In this document: one piece after another, positions 8,471 through 17,088 of the stretch
Position numbering within the stretch: the first letter of the stretch is position 1
Layout of the letters: each line of letters begins with the position of its first letter
Assembly: GCA_965220855.1 (NCBI GenBank)
Contig: CBDCQY010000001.1
Span: 620,001-684,000 of the forward strand
Direction: 5' to 3'
Source of the DNA: Bin95 sp965220855
GTDB lineage: Bacteria > Pseudomonadota > Alphaproteobacteria > Bin95
DNA length: 64,000 bases
Program-made: the position numbers and the translations under genes
The notes under the pieces: generated by a model
The model's database searches: none
What the model was told of the DNA's origin: nothing
Seen by the model: the letters and a program-made list of their open reading frames with translations, nothing else

Positions 8471-9033
8471 ACCTCGCTCCCGATGTTCTCCGCCTCTTCG
8501 AGCAGCGGGCGGTTTTCCACCATGGCGTAGATGCTCTTGCAGAGTTCCGAGACGCCCTGGAACAGCAGGAGCGCGGCGGCGGCCGGGATGGTCGCCTTGA
8601 AGGGCACGATGCTCGGCCCCCAGGGCGTTACGTCCGAGCGCTCGGCGGTCTTCCAGGCGTGCAGGAACTCTTCCCAGCCGACGATGAAGAAGAACGCCAT
8701 GCCGGGGAAGAAGGCGATGACATAGAGCACCGTGTCGATGGTCCCGCGCCGGCGGAAGGACCAGTTGTTGTAGAAGATGTCGGTGCGGACATGGCCGCCC
8801 TTCATCAGCGTGTAGCCGGCGCCCAGCATGAAGAAGGCGCCGTAGATCATGTAGGTCATCTCGTAGGACCAGTCGGTGGGCGCGTCGAACACATAGCGCG
8901 AGATCACCTCATGGCAGACGACATAGAGCAGCGGCAGGGTGAGCAGCGCGAACACCCAGCTGCCCAGCCAGTCGGTCACGCCGTCGATGAAGCCGACGGC
9001 CTGCCGCATCCGGTGTTCGACCCTCTCGTTCAT
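8467..9033 (-). CDS. dctQ: TRAP transporter small permease (DctQ)
   Basis: This 188-residue protein has four predicted membrane segments and fits the small DctQ subunit, which holds the large permease and the binding protein together. The segment ISRYVFDAPTDWSYE matches the family's RY.F..P..W..E signature after the first helix. It lies directly upstream of dctM with an ATGA overlap and 32 bases after the alcohol dehydrogenase gene. Confidence 0.93.
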   Translation of the reverse strand: MNERVEHRMRQAVGFIDGVTDWLGSWVFALLTLPLLYVVCHEVISRYVFDAPTDWSYEMTYMIYGAFFMLGAGYTLMKGGHVRTDIFYNNWSFRRRGTIDTVLYVIAFFPGMAFFFIVGWEEFLHAWKTAERSDVTPWGPSIVPFKATIPAAAALLLFQGVSELCKSIYAMVENRPLLEEAENIGSEV

Positions 9034-9065
9034 CCCGGTCCCCTCCGGCCCCGCGCGGGCGGGTC

Positions 9066-10109
9066 CTACATCAGGAAAACGCCCTTGCCCGTCGTCTGGG
9101 TGTCGAAGAGCCGGTAGGCCTCCTCCGCCTGGTCGAGCGTGTATTCATGCGTGAACAGCGCATCCACATCGATGCCGCGCTCGGCGACGAAGCGGGCGCA
9201 TTCCGCCTGGCCGTTCTTGGAGAAGGTCCAGGAGCCGACCAGGGTCACCTGGCGGCGCAGCATGTCGTTCGACACATCGATGGTCACATCGCCGCCCTCG
9301 CCGACGAAGCAGGCCGTGCCCCAGCTGCGCACGCAGCGCACCGCGTCGCGTCGGGCCTCGGGGCTGGAGCTGCAATCGAGCGATTTCTGCGCGCCCTCGC
9401 CCCCGGTCAGGTCGCGGATCGCCTGCACCACGTCGTTGGAGCGCGGATCGACCGTCTCGTCCGCGCCGAAGCGCCGGGCGAGCTCCAGCCGCTCGGCGCC
9501 GATGTCGAGCGCGATCACCCGCGCGCCCATCGCCTTGGCGAGCTGGGTGGCGCTGAGGCCCACCGGCCCCTGGCCGAAGATCGCGATGGTCTCGTCGCCG
9601 GCAAGCCCGAGGCGCTTCAGCGCCCCGTAGGCGGTGCCGGTGCCGCAGGAGATCGCGGCTCCGGTCTTGAAGGACAGCTCGTCCGGCAGCTTCACCAGCG
9701 TGTGCGCCGGCACTTTCATGTAGGCGGCGTGGGCGCCATGGCCGGTGGCGCCGAAGACGGTGCTGCCGTCGAGGCACATTTGCGACCAGCCCTGCCGGCA
9801 ATGCTTGCACACGCCGCAGCCATCGTAATGGTGGTCCATCACCCGGTCGCCGACCCTGGCGAGCGCCTCCGGCACGCCCTCGCCGACGGCCGCCACAACG
9901 CCGCAAGGCTCGTGGCCCGCAATGACCGGACCGCTGGCGGCCGCCATGCCGAGCGCCGCCGCGCCGCCCTTGACGCGGTAGAATTTGAGATCGCTGCCGC
10001 ACATGCCCGACGCCTTGATCTCCAGCACGACCTCGCCGGGTCCGGGCTCGGGATCGGGAAAGTCCATCATTTCGAGCTGGCGGTCGCCGAGGAACACGAC
10101 GGCTTTCAT
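9066..10109 (-). CDS. Zinc-dependent alcohol/polyol dehydrogenase
   Basis: This 347-residue medium-chain dehydrogenase has the catalytic-zinc segment GMCGSDLKF, the GHEPCG motif, a four-cysteine structural zinc loop (CGVCKHCRQGWSQMC) and the NAD(P) motif FGQGPVGL. It belongs to the threonine/sorbitol dehydrogenase branch. It sits between the TRAP binding-protein gene and the TRAP permease genes on the same strand, so its substrate is probably the imported compound or its first product, for example a hydroxy acid. It is not the acrylate-reductase type (AcuI), which lacks these zinc ligands. Confidence 0.9.
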   Translation of the reverse strand: MKAVVFLGDRQLEMMDFPDPEPGPGEVVLEIKASGMCGSDLKFYRVKGGAAALGMAAASGPVIAGHEPCGVVAAVGEGVPEALARVGDRVMDHHYDGCGVCKHCRQGWSQMCLDGSTVFGATGHGAHAAYMKVPAHTLVKLPDELSFKTGAAISCGTGTAYGALKRLGLAGDETIAIFGQGPVGLSATQLAKAMGARVIALDIGAERLELARRFGADETVDPRSNDVVQAIRDLTGGEGAQKSLDCSSSPEARRDAVRCVRSWGTACFVGEGGDVTIDVSNDMLRRQVTLVGSWTFSKNGQAECARFVAERGIDVDALFTHEYTLDQAEEAYRLFDTQTTGKGVFLM

Positions 10110-10151
10110 GGGCTCTGCCTCCAGGCGCGGGGGTTCGGACGGGACGCGACC

Positions 10152-10191
10152 GGCGCGCCGCCCGCCACCTCATGATGACGGGCGGCGCGCC
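10152..10191. terminator. GC-rich hairpin after dctP
   Basis: A perfect 13-base inverted repeat (arms 10152-10164 and 10179-10191, loop of 14 bases) lies between the dctP stop codon and the dehydrogenase start. No T-run follows on the dctP strand, so it is more likely an mRNA-stabilising or partial-stop element than a full intrinsic terminator. It would let the abundant binding protein be made in excess over the permease. Confidence 0.6.
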
Positions 10192-10197
10192 ATGCGT

Positions 10198-11316
10198 CTA
10201 TTGCGGCCAGTAATAGTTGGCCAGCCAGTCGTAATCGACCTGCGCGAAGCGCCGGCCGGGCACCACCATGGCGGCGTATTCGCGCTGCGATTCCAGCACC
10301 TTCTTGAAGAAGGGGTTCTCCTGGACCGCCTTGTCGCGAATCTCCTCCCAGGCCTTCATCTGGCCGGCCAGGATGCTGTCCGGCGTGCGGCGGAACTGGA
10401 CGCCGGCCTCCTGGAGCTTGGCGATGGCGATCGCGTTCAGCTTGTGGGTGCGGATCTGCTGGTAGAGCGTCACCTCCCAGGTCGCCGACTTGACGATCTC
10501 CTGCAGGTCCGAGGGCAGGCCGCGCCAGACCTCGCCATTGACGATCAGCTCCAGCAGCGTCGCCGGCTCATGGGCGGACGGCAGGTAGTAATATTTCAGG
10601 ATCTGGTGGAAGCCCATGTCGATATCGGCGGCGGGGCCGGCCCATTCGGCGCAGTCGATGATGCCGCGCTCGACCGCCGGCAGGATTTCGCCGCCCGACA
10701 TGTTGACGGTCTTCATGCCCGACTTGGACATGACCTCGCCGGTGATGCCGGTGGCCCGGCATTTGATGTCCGCCAGGTCCTCCCAGTCCTTGAGCTCGCG
10801 CTTGAACCAGCCAAGCGGCTGGTTACCGACCGGCGAGATCGGGAAGGCGATCACGTCGCGCTGGAGCACATCGCGGAAGAACTCCTGATAGAGGTCCCAG
10901 CCGCCGCCGTCATAGACCCAGCCGAAATAATCGACCCAGTCGAACCCCCAGGGCCCGCCCGGCGCGGGGCCGAACAGCGCCGCGGCGCGGTTCTTGCCGA
11001 CATAGTAGGCCGCGGCCGAGAAGCCGGCGTCCAGCACGCCGCGCGCGGTGGCGTCGAGAACCTCGAAGGAGGGCACGATCGCGCCGCCGGGCAGCACTTC
11101 CACTTCCAGGCGCCCGTTCGACATCGCCTTCACGCGCTCGCCGAAATGCAGAAAGCTGTCATGCGTGTAGAAGGACGCCGGGAACGCGGTCTGTATCTTC
11201 AGCTTGAACTCGGCCTCGGCCGCCGCGTCCCGCACCGGCAATATGGCCGCCAGCGCGCCCGCCAGAACGGCAAGGCCCGCGGCCGCGAGTCGTTTGGATC
11301 CGATCATCGAAAGCAC
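10198..11316 (-). CDS. dctP: TRAP transporter substrate-binding protein, TakP-like (DctP)
   Basis: This 372-residue protein is the periplasmic binding subunit of the TRAP system, with an N-terminal signal peptide of about 34 residues ending near AAAEAEF. The middle matches the monocarboxylate/2-oxoacid (TakP) branch: a QPLGWFKRE segment, SGGEILPAVERG, then DCAEWAGP and the run QILKYYYLP followed by HEP. In TakP these parts bind the 2-oxoacid through an arginine and a metal, so a 2-oxo- or 2-hydroxy-monocarboxylate is the best guess for the substrate. The start could also be the Met four residues in. It is the first gene of the dehydrogenase/permease operon. Confidence 0.92.
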   Translation of the reverse strand: MLSMIGSKRLAAAGLAVLAGALAAILPVRDAAAEAEFKLKIQTAFPASFYTHDSFLHFGERVKAMSNGRLEVEVLPGGAIVPSFEVLDATARGVLDAGFSAAAYYVGKNRAAALFGPAPGGPWGFDWVDYFGWVYDGGGWDLYQEFFRDVLQRDVIAFPISPVGNQPLGWFKRELKDWEDLADIKCRATGITGEVMSKSGMKTVNMSGGEILPAVERGIIDCAEWAGPAADIDMGFHQILKYYYLPSAHEPATLLELIVNGEVWRGLPSDLQEIVKSATWEVTLYQQIRTHKLNAIAIAKLQEAGVQFRRTPDSILAGQMKAWEEIRDKAVQENPFFKKVLESQREYAAMVVPGRRFAQVDYDWLANYYWPQ

Positions 11317-11432
11317 TCCTCTCCCCTGGTTCCCTGTCGGCGGCTCCGACGGGTCGGAACCGCCGCCCGGACGGGAGCCTGCCCGGCCGGCGCGCCAGCG
11401 TCAAGAAGTCGCAAATTTTCTTTTGCCCGGAG

Positions 11433-12269
11433 TCAGCCGGCCTCGTCGTCCGTCCGCCCGGCGCGCCGGGCGAGCCTCTCGCGCTCATGCAGCATCGCGT
11501 AGCGCAGCCAGTGATTATAGGCGGTGACGAAGGCGAACAGGAAACCCCAGGCGCCCTCGCGCCACTGGCGGCGCAGCAGATAGTTGCGCAGGAAGAACAG
11601 CGGGAAGCCGAACCGGACCTTGAGCGCCGTCGAGCGGCGCGGCGGCGGGTCGAGGAAGCGCACCCGCCGCGCCATCGCGCCGGCCTGCTTGGCCTGGAGA
11701 TGGGCGATGTCGTCGAAGGCGCGGTGAAACAGCGGGCCGGAGAGCCGCCCGACGGCGAGGCCCGGCGGAACCTGCAGCTGGTCCCAGGCGCCATGCGCCG
11801 GCATGCGGATGCGGCGCCGGTCGTAGAGCTTGGCGCGGCGCGGCGTGCGCGCCCGGCGCCAGACCCGCCCCGAGGGATCGACGGTCATGAGCGGCAGGCG
11901 CCAGACCGCCGCCGGCGGCTCGCCGCCGTCGAACAGGGCGCGGATTTCCCCCGCCAGCGCCTCGCTCACCACCTCGTCGGCGTCGAGGTCGAGCAGCCAG
12001 TCATGCCGGCAGGCTTCCTCGCCGACGCGCTTCTGATGGCCGCCGCCGAGCCAGGCCTGGCGGATGACGCGCGCCCCGGCCGCCTCGGCTGCGGCCACGG
12101 TGCCGTCGGTGGAGCCGGAATCGACCACCACCGCCTCGCGCGCCACCGCCAGCGCCGCGCCCACGCACCGCGCGATCCGGGGCTCCTCGTCGAGGGTGCG
12201 GATATAGCAGGAGATCGGCGGCCGCGCGTCCTGCGTCACGGTGCGCTCCAATTGTTCCATGCCATCCAA
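11433..12269 (-). CDS. Family 2 glycosyltransferase, WaaE/KdtX-like
   Basis: This 278-residue cytoplasmic GT-A transferase resembles enzymes that add sugars to the LPS core. It has the nucleotide-sugar motif DSGSTDGT near residue 50 and the metal-binding DLDADE near residue 90. It lacks a long membrane segment. The start may also be the Met three codons in. It is transcribed with the decarboxylase gene upstream (30-base gap). A link between polyamine synthesis and surface sugar is not evident, so co-location may be incidental. Confidence 0.85.
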   Translation of the reverse strand: MDGMEQLERTVTQDARPPISCYIRTLDEEPRIARCVGAALAVAREAVVVDSGSTDGTVAAAEAAGARVIRQAWLGGGHQKRVGEEACRHDWLLDLDADEVVSEALAGEIRALFDGGEPPAAVWRLPLMTVDPSGRVWRRARTPRRAKLYDRRRIRMPAHGAWDQLQVPPGLAVGRLSGPLFHRAFDDIAHLQAKQAGAMARRVRFLDPPPRRSTALKVRFGFPLFFLRNYLLRRQWREGAWGFLFAFVTAYNHWLRYAMLHERERLARRAGRTDDEAG

Positions 12270-12299
12270 ATCCGCGAACCGCGACGGCCGAAACGCCGC

Positions 12300-13430
12300 T
12301 CAGATGCAGTAGGTCGCCAGCGGCGGCAGGCCGTTGAAGTTGACCGAGCAATAGGAGGCCGTATAGGCCCCGGCGGAGTCGATCTCCACCTTGTCGCCCA
12401 CCTGCAGCGACAGCGGCAGCCGGTAGCCGCTCTCCTGGTAGAGCACATCGGCCTCGTCGCAGGTCGGCCCCGCCAGCACCACCGGCCCGCATTCCGCGCC
12501 GTCGCGCCTGGTGGTGATGCGATACTGGATCGCCTCGTCCATGGTCTCGATCAGCCCGCCGAATTTGCCGATGTCGAGATAGACCCAGCGCTCGCAGTCG
12601 CCATAGCCCTTGCGCGAGATCAGCACCACCTCGCTCTGCACCAGGCCGGCGTCGCCGACCAGGGCGCGGCCGGGTTCGACGATCAGATTGGGCGCGCGAT
12701 TGCCGAAATGCCGCTGCGCGGCGGCCGCCAGCGCGCGCAGATGCGCCTCGGGGCTCGGCGCATCCTTGCGGTAGCGGGCCGGGAAGCCGCCGCCGACATT
12801 GACCATGCCGAGCTTCACGCCGGCCTCGTCGAGCGCGGTGAACAGCATCGCGGTCTGCCCGAAAGCGACATCCCACTGGCGCACATCGCGCTGCTGCGAG
12901 CCGATATGGAAGGAGAGGCCATGCGGTTCGAGGCCGAGCCGCCCGGCCTCCAGCATCAGGTCGCGGGCCATATCGACCTCGCAGCCAAACTTGCGCCCGA
13001 GCGGCCAGTCGGCGCCCTCGCCGGTCATCGCGATGCGGCAATAGACGCGCGCGCCGGGCGCGGCCGCGGCCAGCTTGCGCAATTCGGCCTCGCTGTCGAA
13101 GGCGAACAGGTCCACGCCCAGCCCCGCCGCCGCCTCGATATCGCGGGCCTTCTTGATGGTGTTGCCGAAGGAGAGCCGCCCGGCGTCGGCCCCGGCGGCC
13201 AGGCAGTCGCGGATCTCGTAGATGCTGGCGCAGTCGAAGGAGGAGCCGAGGCGGGCCAGCAGCGACAGGATCTGCGGGGCGGGATTGGCCTTGACGGCGT
13301 AATAGACCGTCGCCTGCGGCAACAGGCGCGCGAAGGCGAGATAGTTCTCGCGCACCACGTCGAGATCGATCACCAGGCACGGCGTCGCCGGCCGGGACTC
13401 GTCGAGGAATCGGCGGATCCGCGCCGTCAT
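12300..13430 (-). CDS. PLP-dependent ornithine-type decarboxylase (fold III)
   Basis: This 376-residue enzyme is a fold-type III PLP decarboxylase of the eukaryotic-type ornithine/lysine decarboxylase group and should make putrescine (or cadaverine). The PLP lysine is K47 in YYAVKANP. SFHIGSQQ gives the histidine that stacks on the cofactor, and the glycine-rich NVGGGFPA and EPGRALVG segments bind phosphate. The active-site cysteine and the substrate-binding Asp are together in GPTCDEAD near the C terminus, which points to ornithine/lysine rather than diaminopimelate or arginine. Length fits alphaproteobacterial ODCs. Confidence 0.92.
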   Translation of the reverse strand: MTARIRRFLDESRPATPCLVIDLDVVRENYLAFARLLPQATVYYAVKANPAPQILSLLARLGSSFDCASIYEIRDCLAAGADAGRLSFGNTIKKARDIEAAAGLGVDLFAFDSEAELRKLAAAAPGARVYCRIAMTGEGADWPLGRKFGCEVDMARDLMLEAGRLGLEPHGLSFHIGSQQRDVRQWDVAFGQTAMLFTALDEAGVKLGMVNVGGGFPARYRKDAPSPEAHLRALAAAAQRHFGNRAPNLIVEPGRALVGDAGLVQSEVVLISRKGYGDCERWVYLDIGKFGGLIETMDEAIQYRITTRRDGAECGPVVLAGPTCDEADVLYQESGYRLPLSLQVGDKVEIDSAGAYTASYCSVNFNGLPPLATYCI

Positions 13431-13722
13431 CGCACAACCCTCCCAAGGGGCTTCTAACCACGTCTCGGGCGGCGGACCGGCGAACGGCGGGGCCGTCCGT
13501 CTCCGCCTGTCGCACCGTTACCTCGTTACCGGCCCCCGGCGCTGGCGCCCGGGTGATTTCTTGGCACGTGGGTCATGCGTGGTGCGCGAGCCAGCTTTTA
13601 TCGACTCGCAGGCGGCCGGTCAAGCGGCTGTTCTCGCGTCCGGGCAGCGCCTTGCGCCGGAACGCGAGGCGGGCCTATGCTGGCCTGCGGTCCGATTCGG
13701 GCCGAGTTCCGGGGAGACGGTC

Positions 13723-14286
13723 GTGACGCCGCCCGCAGACAGCGCGCCAACGCTTGTGCTCAACGCCGATTTCCGGCCGCTGAGCTATTTCCCGTTGTCG
13801 CTCTGGTCGTGGCAGGACAGCGTCAAGGCGGTGTTTCTCGGCCGGGTGCAGGTGCTGGCGGAATACGACCGCGAGGTGCGCTCGCCGACCGTGGCGCTGC
13901 GCCTGCCGAGCGTCATCGCGCTCAAGCAGTATGTCGCGCCGGCCCGCCATCCGGCCTTCACGCGCTTCAATGTCTTCCTCCGCGACCGCTTCGCCTGCCA
14001 GTATTGCGGCGCCCAGCTGCCGCCGGAGGATCTGACCTTCGACCATGTGCTGCCGCGCTCGCGCGGCGGGCGCACCGGCTGGACCAATGTGGTGGCCGCC
14101 TGCGGGCGCTGCAACCGCGCCAAGGGCGACCGGCTGCTGCGCGATTCCGGCATGCGGCTGCTGACCGAGCCGGTCTGCCCCTCCGTCCACCGCCTGCAGG
14201 AGAACGGCAGGCGCTTCCCGCCCAACTATCTGCATGAGAGCTGGTCCGACTTCCTCTATTGGGACTCCGAACTGGAACAGGGCTAG
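13723..14286 (+). CDS. HNH endonuclease
   Basis: This is a 187-residue HNH nuclease of the small zinc-stabilised type. Two CxxC pairs (C92/C95 and C127/C130) bracket the catalytic D107-H108 and N122, and the fold ends with NRAKGDR. I place the start at GTG 13723, preceded by GGGGAGA; the frame remains open to an ATG at 13561 but that stretch looks non-coding. This class is common and mostly uncharacterised in alphaproteobacterial chromosomes; nothing nearby suggests a restriction system or a phage. The 292 bases upstream hold no gene that I can see. Confidence 0.88.
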   Translation: MTPPADSAPTLVLNADFRPLSYFPLSLWSWQDSVKAVFLGRVQVLAEYDREVRSPTVALRLPSVIALKQYVAPARHPAFTRFNVFLRDRFACQYCGAQLPPEDLTFDHVLPRSRGGRTGWTNVVAACGRCNRAKGDRLLRDSGMRLLTEPVCPSVHRLQENGRRFPPNYLHESWSDFLYWDSELEQG

Positions 14287-14291
14287 CCCTG
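14278..14291. other. Perfect palindrome at convergent gene ends
   Basis: CAGGGCTAGCCCTG is a continuous 14-base palindrome that holds the TAG stop codons of both the HNH gene and the convergent hydratase gene, so both proteins end in Gln-Gly. It has no loop and no T-run, so a terminator role is weak. Confidence 0.4.
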
Positions 14292-15068
14292 AGGCCGGGC
14301 CGGCGCGGCGGCGAAGGCGACCCGGCCGAGCGGGCCGAAATCGGCCATGACGCGCGCGCCGGGCGCGATCCGCGCCAGGCCGGTGCAGGTGCCGGTGGTC
14401 ACCCGGTCGCCGGCGCGGAGCCCGTCGCCCCGCTCGCGCAGATGGTTGGCGAGCCAGAGCAGCGCCAGCGCCGGGTCGCCGAGCGCCTCCCGGCCCCGGC
14501 CCTGGGCCCGCCGCTCGCCATCCACGGAGAGCGCCACCTCGGCCTCTGGCAGGTCGAGCGCCCGCCAGTCATGCTCCACCGGGCCGGCGACGAAGGCGAT
14601 ATTGGCGCCGAAATCGGCGGTCACCGCCTCGCGGCCGAGGCCGGCGAGCCCGCCCTCGAAGCGCGAGCCGACGAGCTCGACGCCGCCCGCCACGCCCATG
14701 ACCGCCCGCAGCACCTCCTCCCGCTCGAAGGGCGCTGTGCGCGGCGCCAGCCCTTCGCCCATCACGAAGACGAACTCGCCTTCCACGGCCGGGTCGTGCG
14801 CGGCGAACAGCGGAACCTCGGCCCCGCTCTCGAAGCAGAAGGGCGCCAGCAGGGCGCCCGCGCCCGGCCGGTCGGTGCCGAGCGCGCGGCGGGCCTCGGC
14901 GCTGGTGGAGCCGATCTTCCAGCCGACCCGCGCCGCGCCGGAAACGCCGACCGCCCGGGCCTGCACCGCATAGGCCGCCTCCAGGCCGCCGAGCTCGCGG
15001 CGCGCGGCCGCCTCCACCAGCTCGCCGCCGATGCGGGCCTCCCACAGGCGCTCGGCCAGACTGGACAT
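14283..15068 (-). CDS. 2-keto-4-pentenoate hydratase / FAH-superfamily protein
   Basis: This 261-residue protein belongs to the MhpD-like branch of the FAH superfamily. Members hydrate 2-hydroxypenta-2,4-dienoate or decarboxylate 2-oxo-3-enedioates in the meta-cleavage route of aromatics. Visible marks are GWKIGSTS near residue 50, EGEFVFVMG (acidic metal ligands) near 95, and GTCTGLARI near 235. The start at 15068 is chosen for its GGAG site and conserved onset; two further in-frame Met codons lie upstream. No other meta-pathway gene is adjacent, so the role is inferred only at family level. Confidence 0.85.
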   Translation of the reverse strand: MSSLAERLWEARIGGELVEAAARRELGGLEAAYAVQARAVGVSGAARVGWKIGSTSAEARRALGTDRPGAGALLAPFCFESGAEVPLFAAHDPAVEGEFVFVMGEGLAPRTAPFEREEVLRAVMGVAGGVELVGSRFEGGLAGLGREAVTADFGANIAFVAGPVEHDWRALDLPEAEVALSVDGERRAQGRGREALGDPALALLWLANHLRERGDGLRAGDRVTTGTCTGLARIAPGARVMADFGPLGRVAFAAAPARPQG

Positions 15069-15172
15069 GTGTTCCGCTCCGGGTTGCATCCCGCGCCAGC
15101 CTATCGCGCGCTCGCCGCCTGACAAGGCGGCCGTCGCGCAGCGCCGCCCATGCGCCCTTTGCGGGTAAATTC

Positions 15173-15193
15173 AAATGTTATGATATAACGTGC
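15173..15193. promoter_or_regulatory. Zur-box-like palindrome upstream of the porin gene
   Basis: The sequence AATGTTAT-GAT-ATAACGTG is centred at 15183. It is a near-perfect dyad (GTTAT/ATAAC exact, 6 of 8 in the longer arms) resembling the proteobacterial Zur operator AATGTTATAnTATAACATT. It lies about 82 bases before the porin start and covers TATGAT (15179-15184), a good -10 candidate. Zinc-dependent repression of the porin is inferred. Confidence 0.6.
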
Positions 15194-15274
15194 CGTTCAA
15201 ACGGGCGGCGGCACGGACCTTGCAACCGCTCCCGATGGAACCGAACCGAAGTATGCCTGAAAGGAATGCAAGAC

Positions 15275-16456
15275 ATGAGAGTGCACAAGTTTTTGGCGAC
15301 GGCGGCCCTGGCTGCCTGTCTGCTGTCCGGCGACGCTCTGGGCCAGAGCGCGACCGACGCCCGGCTCGAAGCGCTGGAGCAGCGAATCCAGCAGCTCGAG
15401 GAGCGGCTGATGGACCGCGATGCGGCGATGGCCGAGAAGGACCGGGCGATCGAGAGCCTGAAGGAGCAGGTCGCGGCCCAGGCGGAAGCGACTGCGGGCG
15501 TGCAAGCCGCCGTGGCGGAGGCCGGCGAGAGCCGGACCGGGGGGCTTGCGATCGGCGGCGCCATCGAGGTCGCCATCGAGCGCGACAGCCCTTATGACGG
15601 CGATTCCACCTCGGACCTCGCCCTCGATGCGGTCGATATCGTCTTCGAGGCCGAGCTCAGCGACATGGTGAGCGCCGAGCTCGCGCTGACGGCCGACGAC
15701 GACAACAAGATCGAGGTCGATACCGCGGCCTTCACCATCGGCCATGAAGAGTCGCCGGTCTCGCTGACTGCGGGCTTTCTGACGATGCCCTTCGCCGATT
15801 TCGAAACCGGGCTTGTCTCGGACCCCATGGCGCTCGAAATGGGCGAGGCGGCCGAGACCGCTCTGCAGCTCGATATCGAGGCCGGCGGAGGCCTGAGCGC
15901 GGCCCTCTACGCCTTCCGGGGCGGCGTGGACCATGACGGGCGCGAGCGCATCGACAATTTCGGCGCCTATGCCGCCTATGCGATCGAGGCGGGAGATGTC
16001 GAGGCAAGCCTGGACGCCGGCTGGATCAACGATCTGAACGAGGCGGATCTGTTCGAGGACGCCCAGGCGGCCGGCGACGGACGGGTTGCGGGCATGGCCG
16101 CGTCCGCGAGCGTCGCCTTCGGTCCAGCCTCGCTGCTCGGCCATTATATGTCGGCGCGGGACGATTTCGACGGGCTCGACACGCCGGCCAAGCCATCGGC
16201 CTACGGCTTGGAGGCGGGTTATGCGCTCGACATGGGCGGGCGCGAGATGGCGTTCGCCGTCGCCTATCAGGTGACCCGCGAAGCGGTCGAACTCGAAATG
16301 CCCGAGCGACGCATGCTGTTCGGCGTGGAAACCGAACTGGTCGATGGGATCGGCGTCGCGGTCGAATATGCCCGACATAGCGATTATGACGAAGCCGATG
16401 GCGGCACTGGCAAGGATGGCAGCACGGTGACGGCGCTGATCTCCGCCGAATTCTGA
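15275..16456 (+). CDS. Outer-membrane porin with N-terminal coiled coil (LbtU-like)
   Basis: This 393-residue exported protein has a signal peptide (LAACLLSGDALGQS), then a short coiled coil at about residues 28-75 rich in LE..L, then a barrel-like domain of alternating strands ending in the C-terminal phenylalanine SAEF typical of outer-membrane proteins. The arrangement matches the LbtU siderophore-porin family and related metal-associated porins. The start at 15275 is preceded by AAGGA at a good distance; the ATG at 15266 directly abuts that site. The Zur-like operator upstream suggests a role in zinc entry under limitation. A strong hairpin follows the stop codon, so it is a single-gene unit. 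Confidence 0.8.
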   Translation: MRVHKFLATAALAACLLSGDALGQSATDARLEALEQRIQQLEERLMDRDAAMAEKDRAIESLKEQVAAQAEATAGVQAAVAEAGESRTGGLAIGGAIEVAIERDSPYDGDSTSDLALDAVDIVFEAELSDMVSAELALTADDDNKIEVDTAAFTIGHEESPVSLTAGFLTMPFADFETGLVSDPMALEMGEAAETALQLDIEAGGGLSAALYAFRGGVDHDGRERIDNFGAYAAYAIEAGDVEASLDAGWINDLNEADLFEDAQAAGDGRVAGMAASASVAFGPASLLGHYMSARDDFDGLDTPAKPSAYGLEAGYALDMGGREMAFAVAYQVTREAVELEMPERRMLFGVETELVDGIGVAVEYARHSDYDEADGGTGKDGSTVTALISAEF

Positions 16457-16462
16457 TACCGA

Positions 16463-16495
16463 CGGGGAGCGGCGCCTGCGGGCGGCCGCTCCCCG
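16463..16495 (+). terminator. Hairpin terminator after the porin gene
   Basis: An 11-base perfect stem (16463-16473 with 16485-16495) and an 11-base loop begin six bases after the porin stop codon. Only a short T-run (GTTTCC) follows, so termination strength is moderate. Confidence 0.6.
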
Positions 16496-16579
16496 GCCTG
16501 TTTCCACGCGACGATAAAATCGCGCCGCCACTCGATCTCTGCGCTCCGGCGAAGCCGCACAAGCGGAAATGGGCGAAGC

Positions 16580-17050
16580 CATCGTCCGTTGGAGCACGCC
16601 GAAGACCGGTTCCACGGTTTGCTTGCGCATCAACCCGCTGTCGGGATCGGTCAGGTTGCTCTGCTCCTCATCGCGAGGGCGATCCGAAGGCGGCCTGGGC
16701 GCTTTGCCCTTGCGTGCGTCACGCGCGGCGACCTTGGCCTCATAGGCCGGACGTTCGCGCTCGGCCCGTTCCCGGACCCTGGCCTCCAACCGCGCCCGCG
16801 CCGCCCCCAGACGCCCGACCGGAACGTCGCGCCGCCGGAGTTCCGCCGGCAAGCTCTCCTCCGCGCCTGCCGCCTCCCGGTCCGCCGCCTCGGCCCGGTC
16901 AAGCGGTTGCGACACCTCCGCGCGTAATTCCTCAACCGGTTCGCCGGCCCGGTCGCAGCGCACAATGCGATGCCGGCTCGCAATCGCATCGACCTGCGCG
17001 CCGTCCACAGGAACAAACCGGGATATACAGCCACCTCCCTGAAGCAACAC
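16580..17050 (-). pseudogene. IS1182-family transposase remnant
   Basis: Read on the minus strand, about 156 residues retain middle and C-terminal parts of an IS1182-type DDE transposase. These are a VDGAQVDAIAS start (catalytic-domain region), the charged spacer with LPAELRRRD and ARARLEARV, KAPRPPSDRP, NLTDPDSGLM and, immediately after it, TVEPVFGVLQ. In intact relatives the last two motifs are separated by roughly a hundred residues, so an internal in-frame deletion has joined them. The N-terminal third, the ends of the element and the terminal inverted repeats are missing. The remnant fills most of the 632-base gap between the porin and mlaC. Confidence 0.78.
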
Positions 17051-17088
17051 CCATCATCACAAAATCTTCCGAAACGTCCGACAGACTG

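Noticed and set aside
11317..11432. TTGACG on the minus strand as a dctP promoter
   Set aside because: No -10-like element lies at a suitable distance; the region may still hold a promoter but I cannot point to it.
13561..13722. N-terminal extension of the HNH nuclease
   Set aside because: The frame is open, but the sequence lacks conservation features and the GTG at 13723 has a good ribosome site and starts at the domain border.
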